The notes: a model not told the origin generated them from the sequence alone. Shown: positions 1-8,518, counted from the first letter of the stretch. The stretch is 64,000 bases of DNA from Rhizobiales bacterium UBA3584 (GCA_002375765.1 DFMV01000016.1:99087-163086), one strand, 5' to 3'. Program-made: numbers and translations.

Positions 1-68
1 TTGAAATCCAAGATCAACAAATCTATGGTTCGATCTGGAAAATAACAACTTTTACCGGGGCACTTGCG

Positions 69-569
69 TTGGACAAATCGCCAGACGCCTTCCGGACGAT
101 ATCCGAAGCGGCAGACGAACTCGATCTACCACAGCATGTGCTGCGTTTCTGGGAAACGCGGTTCACGCAGATCAAGCCACTCAAGCGTGGCGGCGGGCGG
201 CGATATTATCGCCCCGATGACGTTCAGTTGCTCAAGGGTATCCGTCACCTCCTCTACGATCAGGGTTTCACTATCAAGGGCGTGCAGCGCATCCTCAAGG
301 AGCAGGGCGCCAAACATGTCGTGGCCATTGGCGAAACCGGATCCATCCGCCCAATAGCACCCCAGCCGCATGTCGAGGCAGCCGAAGCTGTCGACGCTGT
401 AGAGTTTGTCGAACTCGGCGCGCACCATACGCTGGCGGCGCCCAAGACACATGGCGAGTCGCATCCCCCCGTATCAACAGGACTTTCCGCCGAGCAGCGC
501 CAGACACTATCATCGGCCCTGGAGACGCTCGAGCAATGCCGCGACCTGCTGGACAAGGCGCGCACCTAG
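69..569 (+). CDS. MerR-family transcriptional regulator
   Basis: A 166-residue DNA-binding regulator read from a TTG codon at 69; a GGGG stretch 9-12 bases upstream is the likely ribosome site. Residues about 8-75 form the MerR winged helix: a helix-turn-helix, then a FWETRF segment, then the [12 protein letters not shown] wing, then a short second helical pair. The C-terminal half is low in complexity and has one cysteine only, so it does not look like a metal sensor. Family knowledge: MerR proteins of this short type often sit downstream of ihfA in alphaproteobacteria; that neighbour would lie outside the window, so this is not testable here. Target genes cannot be told from the sequence. 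Confidence 0.85.
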   Translation: MDKSPDAFRTISEAADELDLPQHVLRFWETRFTQIKPLKRGGGRRYYRPDDVQLLKGIRHLLYDQGFTIKGVQRILKEQGAKHVVAIGETGSIRPIAPQPHVEAAEAVDAVEFVELGAHHTLAAPKTHGESHPPVSTGLSAEQRQTLSSALETLEQCRDLLDKART

Positions 570-607
570 CCATCAGCGTTTTAACCTGATTGTAACGATC
601 AACTATA

Positions 608-636
608 TTGACGCAAGCTATCGTGCTGGCTAATAA
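608..636 (+). promoter_or_regulatory. Promoter of the siderophore-uptake operon
   Basis: TTGACG at 608-613, a spacer of exactly 17 bases, then TAATAA at 631-636: a near-consensus housekeeping promoter. It predicts a transcript start near 643. Codons at or before this point therefore cannot start the downstream binding-protein gene. I see no convincing Fur or Irr box by eye, although iron control is expected for this pathway. Confidence 0.7.
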
Positions 637-700
637 CCTGATGTTGATGGTCATCTTTTGGCCGCGCATCCGACCTTTAGCCAATGATTGGATTGTGATC

Positions 701-1642
701 GTGAACTCTTCAAACTATCTTCGGACCGCGACTGCGGTACTCGCCCTAGCAGCTTCGCTCGCCCTCACCGCTGGAGCGTCTGCGCAGGAAATCACTGCCG
801 AACACGCGCAGGGCGAAACCGTCCTGCCTAGCGTACCCGAAAAGATCTTCTCGTTTGATCTCGGGACCATCGACACACTTAATGCCATCGGTGTTGAGGT
901 TGACGGTGTGCCCGATGCCAGCTTCCCCGAGCATCTGAGCCAGTACCGTGACGCCCTCAAGATCGGTTCGCTTTTTGAGCCCGATTATGAACTGGTCAAT
1001 GCCGAGCAGCCCGATGTGATTTTCGTGGCCGGCCGCTCCTCATCGGTCTATCCGCAGCTTTCCGAGATTGCGCCCACGCTCGATCTGTCGGTCGACTGGA
1101 CCGATTTCCCGGCCACCATCAAACAGCGCTCCGAAACGCTCGGGGAAATCTTCGGCAAGCAGGCCGAAGTGGCTGAACTGATCGCCGGGATCGACGCCAA
1201 CATTGCAGCCGTGCAGGAAATCGCGCCCACCGCAGGCAACGCCCTGTTCATCAGCATCAGCGGTGGCCGGATTTCGGCCTTTGGGCCGGGTTCGCGCTTT
1301 GGTTGGGTCCACGATGATCTGGGCATTGTGCCGGTGATCGAGGATGTTGAAGAGGCTACCCACGGCGAAGCGGTTTCGTTCGAGTTCCTGCTCGAAACCG
1401 ATCCTGACTGGCTCTTTGTCCTCGACCGCGATGCCGCCGTCGGCACTGCCGAGGGCGCCCAGCCGGCCCAGCAGGTGCTCGATAACGATCTCGTGCACCA
1501 GATGAAGGCCTGGCAGAATGACCAGGTGGTCTATGTCAATCCGGTGAACTTCTACATCGTCAATGGCGGGCTTTTTACGCTCAACGAGATGATCGTCGAA
1601 GTCGGCTCGGCCATCGGCGCCGACGTCCAACAACAGCAATAA
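701..1642 (+). CDS. Ferric-siderophore periplasmic binding protein (CeuE/FatB/YclQ type)
   Basis: Periplasmic solute-binding protein that captures an iron-loaded, probably catecholate-type, siderophore and passes it to the permeases encoded next. The start is taken as GTG 701 (GTG 695 is possible), because the frame is open further upstream only across the promoter. From 701 the protein begins with a classic signal peptide: a basic start, a hydrophobic Ala/Leu core and cleavage after GASA. The mature part has the helical-backbone class III fold signatures: VPEKIFSFDLGTIDTL near the start, the PDVIFVAGR segment and a C-terminal hydrophobic helix. Length (313 residues) is normal. The exact ligand cannot be told. 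Confidence 0.85.
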   Translation: MNSSNYLRTATAVLALAASLALTAGASAQEITAEHAQGETVLPSVPEKIFSFDLGTIDTLNAIGVEVDGVPDASFPEHLSQYRDALKIGSLFEPDYELVNAEQPDVIFVAGRSSSVYPQLSEIAPTLDLSVDWTDFPATIKQRSETLGEIFGKQAEVAELIAGIDANIAAVQEIAPTAGNALFISISGGRISAFGPGSRFGWVHDDLGIVPVIEDVEEATHGEAVSFEFLLETDPDWLFVLDRDAAVGTAEGAQPAQQVLDNDLVHQMKAWQNDQVVYVNPVNFYIVNGGLFTLNEMIVEVGSAIGADVQQQQ

Positions 1643-1656
1643 TCCGCTGAACCGAT

Positions 1657-1689
1657 CGGCGCACACCCCATCTCTCGGGATGTGCGCCG
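1657..1689 (+). other. Intercistronic hairpin
   Basis: A perfect 9-bp inverted repeat (CGGCGCACA / TGTGCGCCG) with a 15-base loop separates the binding-protein gene from the first permease. There is no T-tract, so it is more likely an mRNA-stabilising or attenuating hairpin than a terminator. It would give more binding protein than permease. Confidence 0.6.
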
Positions 1690-1702
1690 CATCATATCGG
1701 AG

Positions 1703-2677
1703 ATGACAACCCCGGTGACCCGCCTTCTTATTGCTGCAGCTTTCGTGCTGGCCCTTGCCGTTGTCAGTCTGTTCATCGGCGTTTCCAACGTTTCGCTCGC
1801 GACCCTGGTCTCGGGAAGCGAGGATGGCCGCGACCTGATGATCCTGCTTGTGAGCCGTATTCCACGTACCCTGGCGCTCATCCTTTCCGGGATGGGGCTG
1901 GCCATCGCCGGCATGATCATGCAGATGCTGGCGCGTAACCGGTTCGTGGAACCCTCCACGGCCGGGACGACGGAATCCGCCGGGTTGGGCATGCTGGTCG
2001 TACTGCTGTTCTTCCCTGACATCCCCCTGATCGGCAAAATGCTTGTGGCGGCAGTCTTTGCACTGGCCGGAACGGCGCTTTTTCTGCGCATCCTGCGTGA
2101 AATCCCCTTGCGCTCGGTGCTGCTGGTTCCGCTTGTCGGCATCATGCTGGGGGGCATCATCTCCTCGATCACCACGTTTTTCGCCTACCGGTTCGAGCTG
2201 CTGCAATCGTTGGGCAACTGGCAGTCAGGAGATTTCTCGACGGTGCTGAGCGGACGATATGAACTGCTCTGGATTGCCGCGGCGCTAACGCTGGTCGCGT
2301 GGCTGGCAGCGGACCGGTTTACGGTGGCGGGAATGGGAGAGGAGTTCACCACAAATCTCGGCCTGAACCACCGCAGCGTGATGACACTGGGGCTCATCAT
2401 AGTCTCATTGGTCAGCGCGACCGTCGTCGTGACCGTCGGCGCTGTTCCGTTCCTTGGCCTGATCGTACCCAATGTCGTCTCAATGCTAATGGGAGACAAT
2501 CTGCGACGATCAATTCCCTGGATTGCGGTATTCGGCGCAGGTTTCGTTCTGGCCTGCGACATCGTGGGGCGCGTCGTCCGCTATCCATACGAAATTCCGA
2601 TTGGAACGGTCGTGGGCATCGTGGGCAGCGCCATCTTTCTCTACATTCTGCTGCGTCGCGAGGCCCGTTATGGCTGA
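1703..2677 (+). CDS. Siderophore ABC transporter permease (FecCD family), first subunit
   Basis: Inner-membrane permease of the BtuC/FecCD family, with eight or more hydrophobic segments. It carries the family hallmarks: RIPRTLALILSGMGLAIAG near residue 50, the VGAVPFLGLIVPNVV cytoplasmic loop that contacts the ATPase, and the C-terminal IPIGTVVGIVGS segment. It should form the channel as a heterodimer with the next gene product. The start is uncertain: GTG 1682 lies inside the intercistronic hairpin, so ATG 1703 or GTG 1715 is preferred. The stop overlaps the start of the next permease, indicating coupled translation. Confidence 0.85.
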   Translation: MTTPVTRLLIAAAFVLALAVVSLFIGVSNVSLATLVSGSEDGRDLMILLVSRIPRTLALILSGMGLAIAGMIMQMLARNRFVEPSTAGTTESAGLGMLVVLLFFPDIPLIGKMLVAAVFALAGTALFLRILREIPLRSVLLVPLVGIMLGGIISSITTFFAYRFELLQSLGNWQSGDFSTVLSGRYELLWIAAALTLVAWLAADRFTVAGMGEEFTTNLGLNHRSVMTLGLIIVSLVSATVVVTVGAVPFLGLIVPNVVSMLMGDNLRRSIPWIAVFGAGFVLACDIVGRVVRYPYEIPIGTVVGIVGSAIFLYILLRREARYG

Positions 2678-3650
2678 CGTCATCATGATGGCGCGCCGCC
2701 GCATTCGGCCCTGGCAGGTGCTGGCCGGATTGGGTGCGCTGGCTCTCATCTGCATTGTCCTTTTCATGACCCTTGGCGCTCGGGGAAGCTGGAGTTTCAT
2801 CATCCCGTTCCGGGGCACCAAGGTGCTGCAGATGATCCTCGTGGGCTACGCCATAGCGGTATCGACGGTGCTTTTTCAGACTGTGACGCACAACCGCATC
2901 CTCACCCCCTCGATCATGGGGTTCGATGCGATGTATGTGCTGATCCAGACAACGTTGGTGTTTTCGGTGGGAGGGCTGGCAACGGCGATGATCAATCCCA
3001 TGACCATGTTCTTCATGGAAACCGGGGTGATGATCGCATTCGCGCTGCTTCTGTTCCGTTGGCTGTTTACCGGGGCCCAGCGCAGTCTGCACCTTCTGGT
3101 GCTGGTCGGGATCATTATCGGGACGTTCTTTCGCTCGTTCTCCAACTTCATGCAGCGCATCATCGATCCCAACGAATTTGCCATACTTCAGGACCGGTTC
3201 TTCGCCAGCTTTAATTCCGTCAATTCCGATCTGCTGCTCATTTCAACAGTGATAATAGGCATTGTTTCTGTTATCGCCTGGCGCATCAATCACACATTCG
3301 ACGTGCTCTCGCTCGGACGCGACAACGCCATCAATCTTGGCGTTGACTACAAACGCACGGTTTCAATCATTCTGGTGCTGGTCGCAGTGCTCGTTTCTGT
3401 ATCTACGGCGCTGGTCGGGCCCGTGACCTTCTTTGGCCTGCTGGTGGCCAATCTGGCCTATGTCATGATCGGCAACGCCAAACATCGATATGTGCTGCCG
3501 GCGGCGGTTCTGCTGGCGGTCATTTGCCTGGTGGGCGGGCAGATGGTTGTCGAGCGCCTCTTCTCGTTCAACACAGCGCTTTCGATCATCGTCGAGTTCC
3601 TGGGCGGTATCGTCTTCATTATCCTCATTCTGCGTGGAGCGGCCCGATGA
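2670..3650 (+). CDS. Siderophore ABC transporter permease (FecCD family), second subunit
   Basis: Second FecCD-type membrane subunit of the iron-siderophore importer, 326 residues. The start ATG 2670 lies inside the 3' end of the upstream permease gene. Many transmembrane helices are visible, with the loop LVGPVTFFGLLVANLAYVMIG (family-specific ATPase-coupling region) and a C-terminal FLGGIVFIILI segment. In VctDG/FatCD-type systems the second subunit has this divergent form, and its partners are the permease before it and the ATPase after it. The stop overlaps the ATPase start as ATGA. Confidence 0.85.
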   Translation: MADVIMMARRRIRPWQVLAGLGALALICIVLFMTLGARGSWSFIIPFRGTKVLQMILVGYAIAVSTVLFQTVTHNRILTPSIMGFDAMYVLIQTTLVFSVGGLATAMINPMTMFFMETGVMIAFALLLFRWLFTGAQRSLHLLVLVGIIIGTFFRSFSNFMQRIIDPNEFAILQDRFFASFNSVNSDLLLISTVIIGIVSVIAWRINHTFDVLSLGRDNAINLGVDYKRTVSIILVLVAVLVSVSTALVGPVTFFGLLVANLAYVMIGNAKHRYVLPAAVLLAVICLVGGQMVVERLFSFNTALSIIVEFLGGIVFIILILRGAAR

Positions 3651-4405
3651 TCATCGCATCCGGCATCAAGAAATATTATGGTGAAACCGCCGTTGTCGAC
3701 GACGTGTCACTCGAGTTGCCGTCGCGCGGCATCACTTCGATTATCGGGCCCAACGGGGCCGGGAAATCTACGATGCTATCCATCGTTTCCCGCCTGCTTG
3801 GCATGGATGCGGGCTCGGTGACAGTCGACGGACTCGACGTCTCCACAACGCCTAGCGACGTTCTTGCCCGGCGACTGTCGATCCTGCGGCAGGACAATCA
3901 TATGACGGCACGCCTGACGGTTGCCGATCTAGTGGCCTTCGGGCGCTATCCCTATTCCAAGGGAAGGCTGACGATCGAGGACAAGTTCCATATCGATCAG
4001 TCCATCGCTTACCTTAACCTCGACGATCTCAGGGATCGGTTTCTCGACGAGCTTTCAGGCGGCCAGCGCCAGCGGGCATTCGTTGCCATGGTGCTGTGTC
4101 AGAATACCGGTTACGTCCTGCTCGACGAGCCGCTCAACAATCTCGACATGAAGCACGCTATGGGAATGATGAAGCTCATGCAGCGCGCCTGCCAAGAGTT
4201 GGGCAAGACGGTCGTTCTGGTCCTGCACGACATCAATTTCGCGTCTTGGTATTCCGACTATATCATCGCCATGAAAAATGGGCGGGTGATCCGCCACGGC
4301 TCGCGCGACGAAATCATCACGCCTGAGGCCCTCAAGGACATCTACGACATGGATATCAACGTCCATCAGATCGGCGGACACCGGGTGTCCTTGTTTTATG
4401 ATTGA
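3647..4405 (+). CDS. Siderophore ABC transporter ATP-binding protein
   Basis: Cytoplasmic ATPase that powers siderophore import. Visible motifs in order: Walker A GPNGAGKS, Q-loop RQDNH, signature LSGGQRQR, Walker B YVLLDEP and the H-loop VLHD. The length, 252 residues, fits the FecE/CeuD family. It starts at ATG 3647, overlapping the permease stop by four bases. It is the last gene of the importer; the next gene converges on it only three bases away. Confidence 0.92.
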   Translation: MIIASGIKKYYGETAVVDDVSLELPSRGITSIIGPNGAGKSTMLSIVSRLLGMDAGSVTVDGLDVSTTPSDVLARRLSILRQDNHMTARLTVADLVAFGRYPYSKGRLTIEDKFHIDQSIAYLNLDDLRDRFLDELSGGQRQRAFVAMVLCQNTGYVLLDEPLNNLDMKHAMGMMKLMQRACQELGKTVVLVLHDINFASWYSDYIIAMKNGRVIRHGSRDEIITPEALKDIYDMDINVHQIGGHRVSLFYD

Positions 4406-4407
4406 GC

Positions 4408-4432
4408 CTTACCGGTCGATAGTGCCGGTAAG
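4408..4432. other. Hairpin at convergent gene ends
   Basis: Perfect 8-bp inverted repeat CTTACCGG / CCGGTAAG at the meeting point of the importer operon and the convergent kinase-fold gene, partly inside the latter's last codons. It could act as a weak bidirectional transcription barrier. There is no clear T-tract. Confidence 0.4.
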
Positions 4433-5383
4433 GAGATAGCGTTCGGCCATCTCCGCTGTGCCGGCGGCGAAAGTCGCATGCAGGCTCTGCGCCAGATCGG
4501 TCTCCGCATGTGATCCTGTCCACGCCAACAGCGCCATGCGGCGCAGCATGACCATGGCGTCGAGCATGGCCTCGTGCTCCGGCCCATAGGCACGGTATTC
4601 GCAGTACCCCTCGAGCCACGCTGCACGCAGGTCAGGGACGGTTTCACTGTCCTCGAAAAAGGAGACTGCCGCGCCGAAATCATAGCCGAACCAGCAAAAG
4701 CCGCAGTCGTCGAAATCGATGAGCCGCGTCACGCCGTCCGACACCAGCAGGTTGGCGAGGCGCATATCGGCATGGATGAGCCCGAACCGGTCCTTGCCCA
4801 TGCCATAGGTGCCCAGTTGGGCCCGCAGATGTGTGTCGAGGCGATCCAGCGTTGATCGTACAGGACCGGTGACTCCAGGCGCTGCCCGCCAATCGCCCCA
4901 GATGGCGTCTGGATCGAGGATCGCGCCCTCGGTCCAGACCTGTCGCTCAAATGGCTGCGGCGGTTTCCAGTCGATGACGTGCGAATGACATTGGGCCGCA
5001 AGCGCGCCGAGTTGCCGAAAGACCGGTGTAAGGTCGTCAAACACCTGGGGTTCCACCCCCTCTTCGAAAGCGAAGGCGACCATATACCGTGTTTCGTTGA
5101 GGAACAGCGCTTCCTGAACCAGCACGCCGTCTTTACCGGCCAGCGGTCTCGGCGTGAAAAGCCCGGTGTCACGCCGCAAAGCCTGCATCCAGGCCAGTTC
5201 ACTCTCGATGGCCAGACGAGAATGATAGCCGGGTCGATGAACGCGAAGGATCGCCTTGCCGCCATCGGGGCTATCGATACGGAAGGTGTGATTCTCCGAA
5301 AGATTGATAAGCGTCGCAGCGCCCCGTTCAAAACCCGGCCAAAGCAAAAGGGCTTCGGAGAGCCCCTTCCAATTGTCAGTCAT
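4409..5383 (-). CDS. Aminoglycoside/choline phosphotransferase-family kinase
   Basis: A 324-residue small-molecule kinase of the APH/ChoK/HSK2 fold. The catalytic loop HADMRLANLL (His-x-Asp with the Asn four residues on) and the metal-binding DFDDCG are intact. The N-lobe has the ILRVH lysine-equivalent strand. The start is ATG 5383, preceded by AGGGGATAGAA. Families with this architecture include homoserine kinase II, choline kinase and 4-hydroxylysine kinase-like proteins; substrate cannot be assigned from sequence alone. It is transcribed towards the siderophore operon and shows no functional link with it. Confidence 0.75.
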   Translation of the reverse strand: MTDNWKGLSEALLLWPGFERGAATLINLSENHTFRIDSPDGGKAILRVHRPGYHSRLAIESELAWMQALRRDTGLFTPRPLAGKDGVLVQEALFLNETRYMVAFAFEEGVEPQVFDDLTPVFRQLGALAAQCHSHVIDWKPPQPFERQVWTEGAILDPDAIWGDWRAAPGVTGPVRSTLDRLDTHLRAQLGTYGMGKDRFGLIHADMRLANLLVSDGVTRLIDFDDCGFCWFGYDFGAAVSFFEDSETVPDLRAAWLEGYCEYRAYGPEHEAMLDAMVMLRRMALLAWTGSHAETDLAQSLHATFAAGTAEMAERYLLTGTIDR

Positions 5384-5451
5384 TTCTATCCCCTTGCAGG
5401 CCGTCTTATCGAACAACGCCGGGGAGTATGTCCATGGAAGAATGTGAAAAA

Positions 5452-5484
5452 GCCCGGCATGGCGGATGCCTGCCGGGCCTTTTT
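5452..5484 (-). terminator. Rho-independent terminator of the SH3-protein gene
   Basis: GCCCGGCA and TGCCGGGC form an 8-bp perfect stem. It is flanked by an A-run on the left and a T-run on the right, so it can terminate in both directions. It lies just beyond the stop codon of the minus-strand SH3-domain gene. Confidence 0.8.
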
Positions 5485-5489
5485 CCAGG

Positions 5490-6548
5490 TCAGTGCGACC
5501 AGGTGGTATAGCCGATCGCCAAAGAGGAGGGCGCTATGCCATTGATGCGGAACTGGCTGATACGCCCTTCACCGGTCTTGGCGCATATGTAGGTTCCCAC
5601 CGAAACGGCTTCGAGCGGTACGGGATCGGCGCTGAAGGTTTCAGTAAAGCAGCCGACGAAGCCGCGATTGCTGCCATCGCCCAAAGCAAGGCTGGCGCCA
5701 TTGACCGGGGTAATGAACCGGCTCGAGGGCGTGACCGCCCGGAACCAGATGTCGGTTCCCGATCCGCCGACTGCGCCATTGTCCAGGTTTGCCCGGAAGG
5801 TTTGCGGCAGATCGATCGGTCCTGTCGAATAGGTAGAGAACGATGGAATCGGTGTCGGCAGGGGTACCGGCAGCGGCAGCGGAAGGGGTAGAAGCCCTGT
5901 GTAGACCCGCAGCGAAGAGGCCTGATTGGCAATGGCTGGCTCGAGAATTGGCGAGTCGACCGTCACGTTGACGCACGAACCGGTCAGATTGACGTTTGTG
6001 CATAGCCGGGCTTTTGCTGCGCCGAACAACCGGACCGATGATATTTCGTCATTGAAGGTCGCGTTCAGCGTATTGCGGGTACCAACACCATAGCAGAATT
6101 CGTCGCCGCCATAATTGATGCCCGTGTAAAAGCAGGCTTCATCGCCAGTCGGGGGCGGTGGCGTCGGGGCAGGCGGTGTGGGCGTCGGAGCGGGTGCGCC
6201 GCCGCAATTGATCGAAAAATCGGGGCCAGAGGGGCCGATAGTAATTCCGAAGCTGCAATCGGGGCTTGGTGGTGTCGGGGGTGGGGAAACGGGTGCCAGA
6301 TAGCTGCCGCTGACCCAACCATTGGGTCCTGAGTGGGTAATATGGCACCAGCCGCTGGGGACACATTCGGTAACGTCCACAACCTCGCCGGGCGAGAGCG
6401 TATCAAGGACGCCAAAGCTGGTGCCGGGGCCGGAGCGAACATTGAGTGTGGTTGTGGACGCCGCTGGCGCGGCCAATACTGCAGTCGCCGACGAAACAAT
6501 ACCCGCCAGTCCGATTGCCGCTGAGATAATCGTCTTGAAAGACGTCAC
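5490..6548 (-). CDS. Secreted SH3-domain and crystallin-like protein
   Basis: A 352-residue exported protein. The start is GTG 6548, set by a perfect AGGAGG five bases upstream. Residues 1-26 are a signal peptide. Next comes a bacterial SH3 domain (LNVRSGPGTSFGVLDTL ... GWVSGSYL), which often binds cell-wall peptides. A proline/threonine linker follows, then a region like a beta/gamma-crystallin or I36 inhibitor motif (ACFYTGINYGGDEFCYG) with several cysteine pairs. After a second proline/leucine linker comes a C-terminal domain of unknown function. The role is probably in the envelope or extracellular; no enzymatic residues are recognised. Confidence 0.7.
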   Translation of the reverse strand: MTSFKTIISAAIGLAGIVSSATAVLAAPAASTTTLNVRSGPGTSFGVLDTLSPGEVVDVTECVPSGWCHITHSGPNGWVSGSYLAPVSPPPTPPSPDCSFGITIGPSGPDFSINCGGAPAPTPTPPAPTPPPPTGDEACFYTGINYGGDEFCYGVGTRNTLNATFNDEISSVRLFGAAKARLCTNVNLTGSCVNVTVDSPILEPAIANQASSLRVYTGLLPLPLPLPVPLPTPIPSFSTYSTGPIDLPQTFRANLDNGAVGGSGTDIWFRAVTPSSRFITPVNGASLALGDGSNRGFVGCFTETFSADPVPLEAVSVGTYICAKTGEGRISQFRINGIAPSSLAIGYTTWSH

Positions 6549-6745
6549 GGTAGCCTCCTGAGTGTGGTGAACGCCACGTTGGCGCCACATTCCACATCGG
6601 TATCGCTTGACGGCTGAACGCCTTCTGAACCGCCTTGTTAGAGGGCTTTCAGGAATGTTGGCCTCGGCCCCCCGGGCCAAGGCACACTGAAATGGTACAG
6701 GCGGGATACCAAGTTTGCCACATATATGGCCAAGCGCGCAGCAAA

Positions 6746-6778
6746 AAAGGGCCCGCGCATTCTCTGCGCAGGCCCTTT
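6746..6778 (-). terminator. Original terminator of tRNA-Pro, cut off by the prophage
   Basis: Read on the minus strand: AAAGGGCC, GCGC, a 7-base loop, GCGC, GGCCCTTT and then six T. This is a very strong intrinsic terminator. It lies immediately beyond the tRNA-Pro 3' fragment and points the right way for it. Its natural partner, the tRNA gene, is now 48 kb away on the other side of the prophage. Confidence 0.8.
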
Positions 6779-6784
6779 GAAAAA

Positions 6785-6833
6785 ATGGTCGGAGCGGCCG
6801 GATTTGAACCGACGACCCTTTGTCCCCCAGACA
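6785..6833. repeat. attL core: 49-bp direct repeat with the tRNA-Pro 3' fragment
   Basis: Identical to 54680-54728. It contains the T arm, variable region, 3' anticodon stem and CCA end of tRNA-Pro on the minus strand, but not the 5' half, so it is not a functional tRNA. The integrase stop codon lies 14 bases away. Confidence 0.92.
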
Positions 6834-6846
6834 TCAGACCATAAAT

Positions 6847-8004
6847 CTATTTGCCCACTTCCCTCAATGCCTTGGGGGGATCCCCTACATCATCGGTGGG
6901 ATTTTTGGTGGGATTTGCTGCTTCCATCGCTGCACGCACGTCTTCGACCATGGCGTGAGCATACTTCTCTGTCGTGGTCAGCCGCTCGTGTCCAAGCATG
7001 TTCTGCACCACCTTGATATTGGACGCCCTGAGCGTCCTCGTGGCCATGGTGTGCCGTGTGTCGTGGAACCGGAAGTTCTCGACCCCTGCGCCCTTTGTGG
7101 CCCTTCTGAGCGCCGTTCTGAGGCCCGCATCCGTGATGGGGTATCGGGCGCCGCGTATCCTCTCAGCGCCTTTGCGCTTGCTCACCCGGGCAGCGACGTA
7201 TGTGAATACGCTCGTCGGGTGATGGCCCTGCTGTGACCATAGCAGCTTAAACAGGGTCGTGGTCATCGGTATGATGCGCGCCTTGCCGCCCTTGCCGATC
7301 ACGGTGAACTGCTTGTTCCCGAAATCCACACGCTGCCATTCCAGCCCTACAATCTCCATCCGCCGGCAACCACTGGCAAAGGCGAACGCCACGGCGTCGT
7401 CATACCCGCGCTCGAGCTGGTCCATGATGCCGGTTTCCTCGTCCCGGGTCGCCTCGCGTATCCGTTCCCGGGGCTCTGGCAAGAGATGCGTGCGCCAGGT
7501 CACGTCTCCCACCTTCACCTTCCACACCTTTGCCGCGCGCGTCATGATCTTGCGCAACGGCTCCGTCATGGTTCGATTGACCGTGGCAGGGCCGATGCGT
7601 TTGGGCGGCGGTGCGTCTTTCTTGGGCTTGCGATTTGTAGGTTTGTGCTCGGCCCTGCGGCGCGCGACCAACTCAGCCACTACGGAATCATCGATACGGG
7701 ATAGCGGCGTGGAATTCCCGATAGCCGCTTGGAGCCATCCCAGAGATTTCCATGTCGTGGCGGCATTGGCATGATGCTCACCCACTTCCGCCCAATAGCG
7801 AGAGGCGGCAACGCCAAATGGCATATCGCCGCCTCGGGTCGTTTGGCTCTGGGAGTGCTCGGCTTTGACCTGGGCCTTTATCCGGCGTTCTTCGACTTCC
7901 GCGTCTCGCCTGTTTTTTGCGGATAGGGTGCCCGAAAATCGACCACGTTTGTATTGGAAATCGTAGGAGTACGTCTCGGCGCCCGGGCGTTTGTAGACCG
8001 ACAT
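6847..8004 (-). CDS. int: Prophage tyrosine integrase
   Basis: Site-specific recombinase that inserts and excises the phage at tRNA-Pro. It has 385 residues: an N-terminal arm-binding segment (MSVYKRPGAETYSYDFQYKRGRF), a core-binding SAM-like domain, then the catalytic domain. Catalytic residues are visible: Arg in GCRRMEI, Lys in GKGGKARII, HxxR in FHDTRH, His in LGHERLT and the nucleophile Tyr in TEKYAH. It lies directly at attL, as usual. The last gene of the leftward operon, it overlaps the 3' end of the excisionase-like gene. Confidence 0.95.
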   Translation of the reverse strand: MSVYKRPGAETYSYDFQYKRGRFSGTLSAKNRRDAEVEERRIKAQVKAEHSQSQTTRGGDMPFGVAASRYWAEVGEHHANAATTWKSLGWLQAAIGNSTPLSRIDDSVVAELVARRRAEHKPTNRKPKKDAPPPKRIGPATVNRTMTEPLRKIMTRAAKVWKVKVGDVTWRTHLLPEPRERIREATRDEETGIMDQLERGYDDAVAFAFASGCRRMEIVGLEWQRVDFGNKQFTVIGKGGKARIIPMTTTLFKLLWSQQGHHPTSVFTYVAARVSKRKGAERIRGARYPITDAGLRTALRRATKGAGVENFRFHDTRHTMATRTLRASNIKVVQNMLGHERLTTTEKYAHAMVEDVRAAMEAANPTKNPTDDVGDPPKALREVGK

Positions 8005-8183
8005 AGGAGCTTCTTTCGCTCTGCCTTGAATGCTTCGATATCATCGGGATCATACCGGGCCGCGCGGCGCTTGCCCCTCCCAATGTTGATGAAGGGAATG
8101 GCGCCGTCTTCGGTCAGGTCACGCAACTGTCGATCCGAGATTCCAAGTTCGGCGCGAACCTGTGCTGGTGTCAAGAGGCCCAT
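7878..8183 (-). CDS. Excisionase-like helix-turn-helix protein
   Basis: 101 residues starting at ATG 8183, with AGGGGA seven bases upstream. It has an N-terminal MerR/excisionase-type helix-turn-helix (LTPAQVRAELGISDRQLRDL, then a wing with INIGRGKRRAARY). This fold is typical of phage Xis and AlpA-like directionality factors. It lies just before the integrase and overlaps it by 127 bases, which fits an Int/Xis pair. The basic C-terminal tail has no recognised domain. Confidence 0.7.
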   Translation of the reverse strand: MGLLTPAQVRAELGISDRQLRDLTEDGAIPFINIGRGKRRAARYDPDDIEAFKAERKKLLCRSTNARAPRRTPTISNTNVVDFRAPYPQKTGETRKSKNAG

Positions 8184-8518
8184 CACCGTTCCCCTTGTGA
8201 CTTGCGGAGGGCGGCTTTTGGGTAGAGTTGATCTTTAATGACGAGCGGACCTGACCCATCAATAAATAGGTCTTGTGCGTAAAAGACCCCACTTTCGCCC
8301 GTCTCTACGGCTAGAAAAGCATCTTGTTTAAAACTTATCCGGCGCATTAGCATGATGCCGAACTGCCTAGCGCTACCGCGCATTTTTACGTTCAAGAATG
8401 CTATGCCTTTGCCAGCCTCTTTCCTCCGAATGGCCCCGCTCGGCAGAACCTCGGCATTGATCACAACCAAATCGCCGTCCGCTAAGGTTTCGAGAAGCCA
8501 TCTCCTGAACTTATTCAT
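8183..8518 (-). CDS. Hypothetical prophage protein
   Basis: About 111 residues. Start ATG 8518 has GGGAG at good spacing, and ATG 8524 is possible. No family is recognised. The predicted protein is mostly beta strands (LVVINAEVLPSGAIRR, IAFLNVKM, FGIMLMRRISF), suggesting a small globular fold. It is joined to both neighbours by short overlaps in the leftward operon. Confidence 0.6.
   Translation of the reverse strand: MNKFRRWLLETLADGDLVVINAEVLPSGAIRRKEAGKGIAFLNVKMRGSARQFGIMLMRRISFKQDAFLAVETGESGVFYAQDLFIDGSGPLVIKDQLYPKAALRKSQGER

Noticed and set aside
640..720. Fur/Irr box upstream of the siderophore-binding gene
   Set aside because: AT-rich stretches are present, but no convincing palindromic iron box could be recognised by eye.
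1682..1702. GTG 1682 as start of the first permease
   Set aside because: It lies in the right arm of a 9-bp hairpin and has no proper ribosome site; a later start is more likely.
1040..2206. 388-codon frame antisense to the siderophore genes
   Set aside because: Lies wholly opposite well-recognised transporter genes; His/Gln/Arg-rich composition typical of a shadow frame in G+C-rich DNA.
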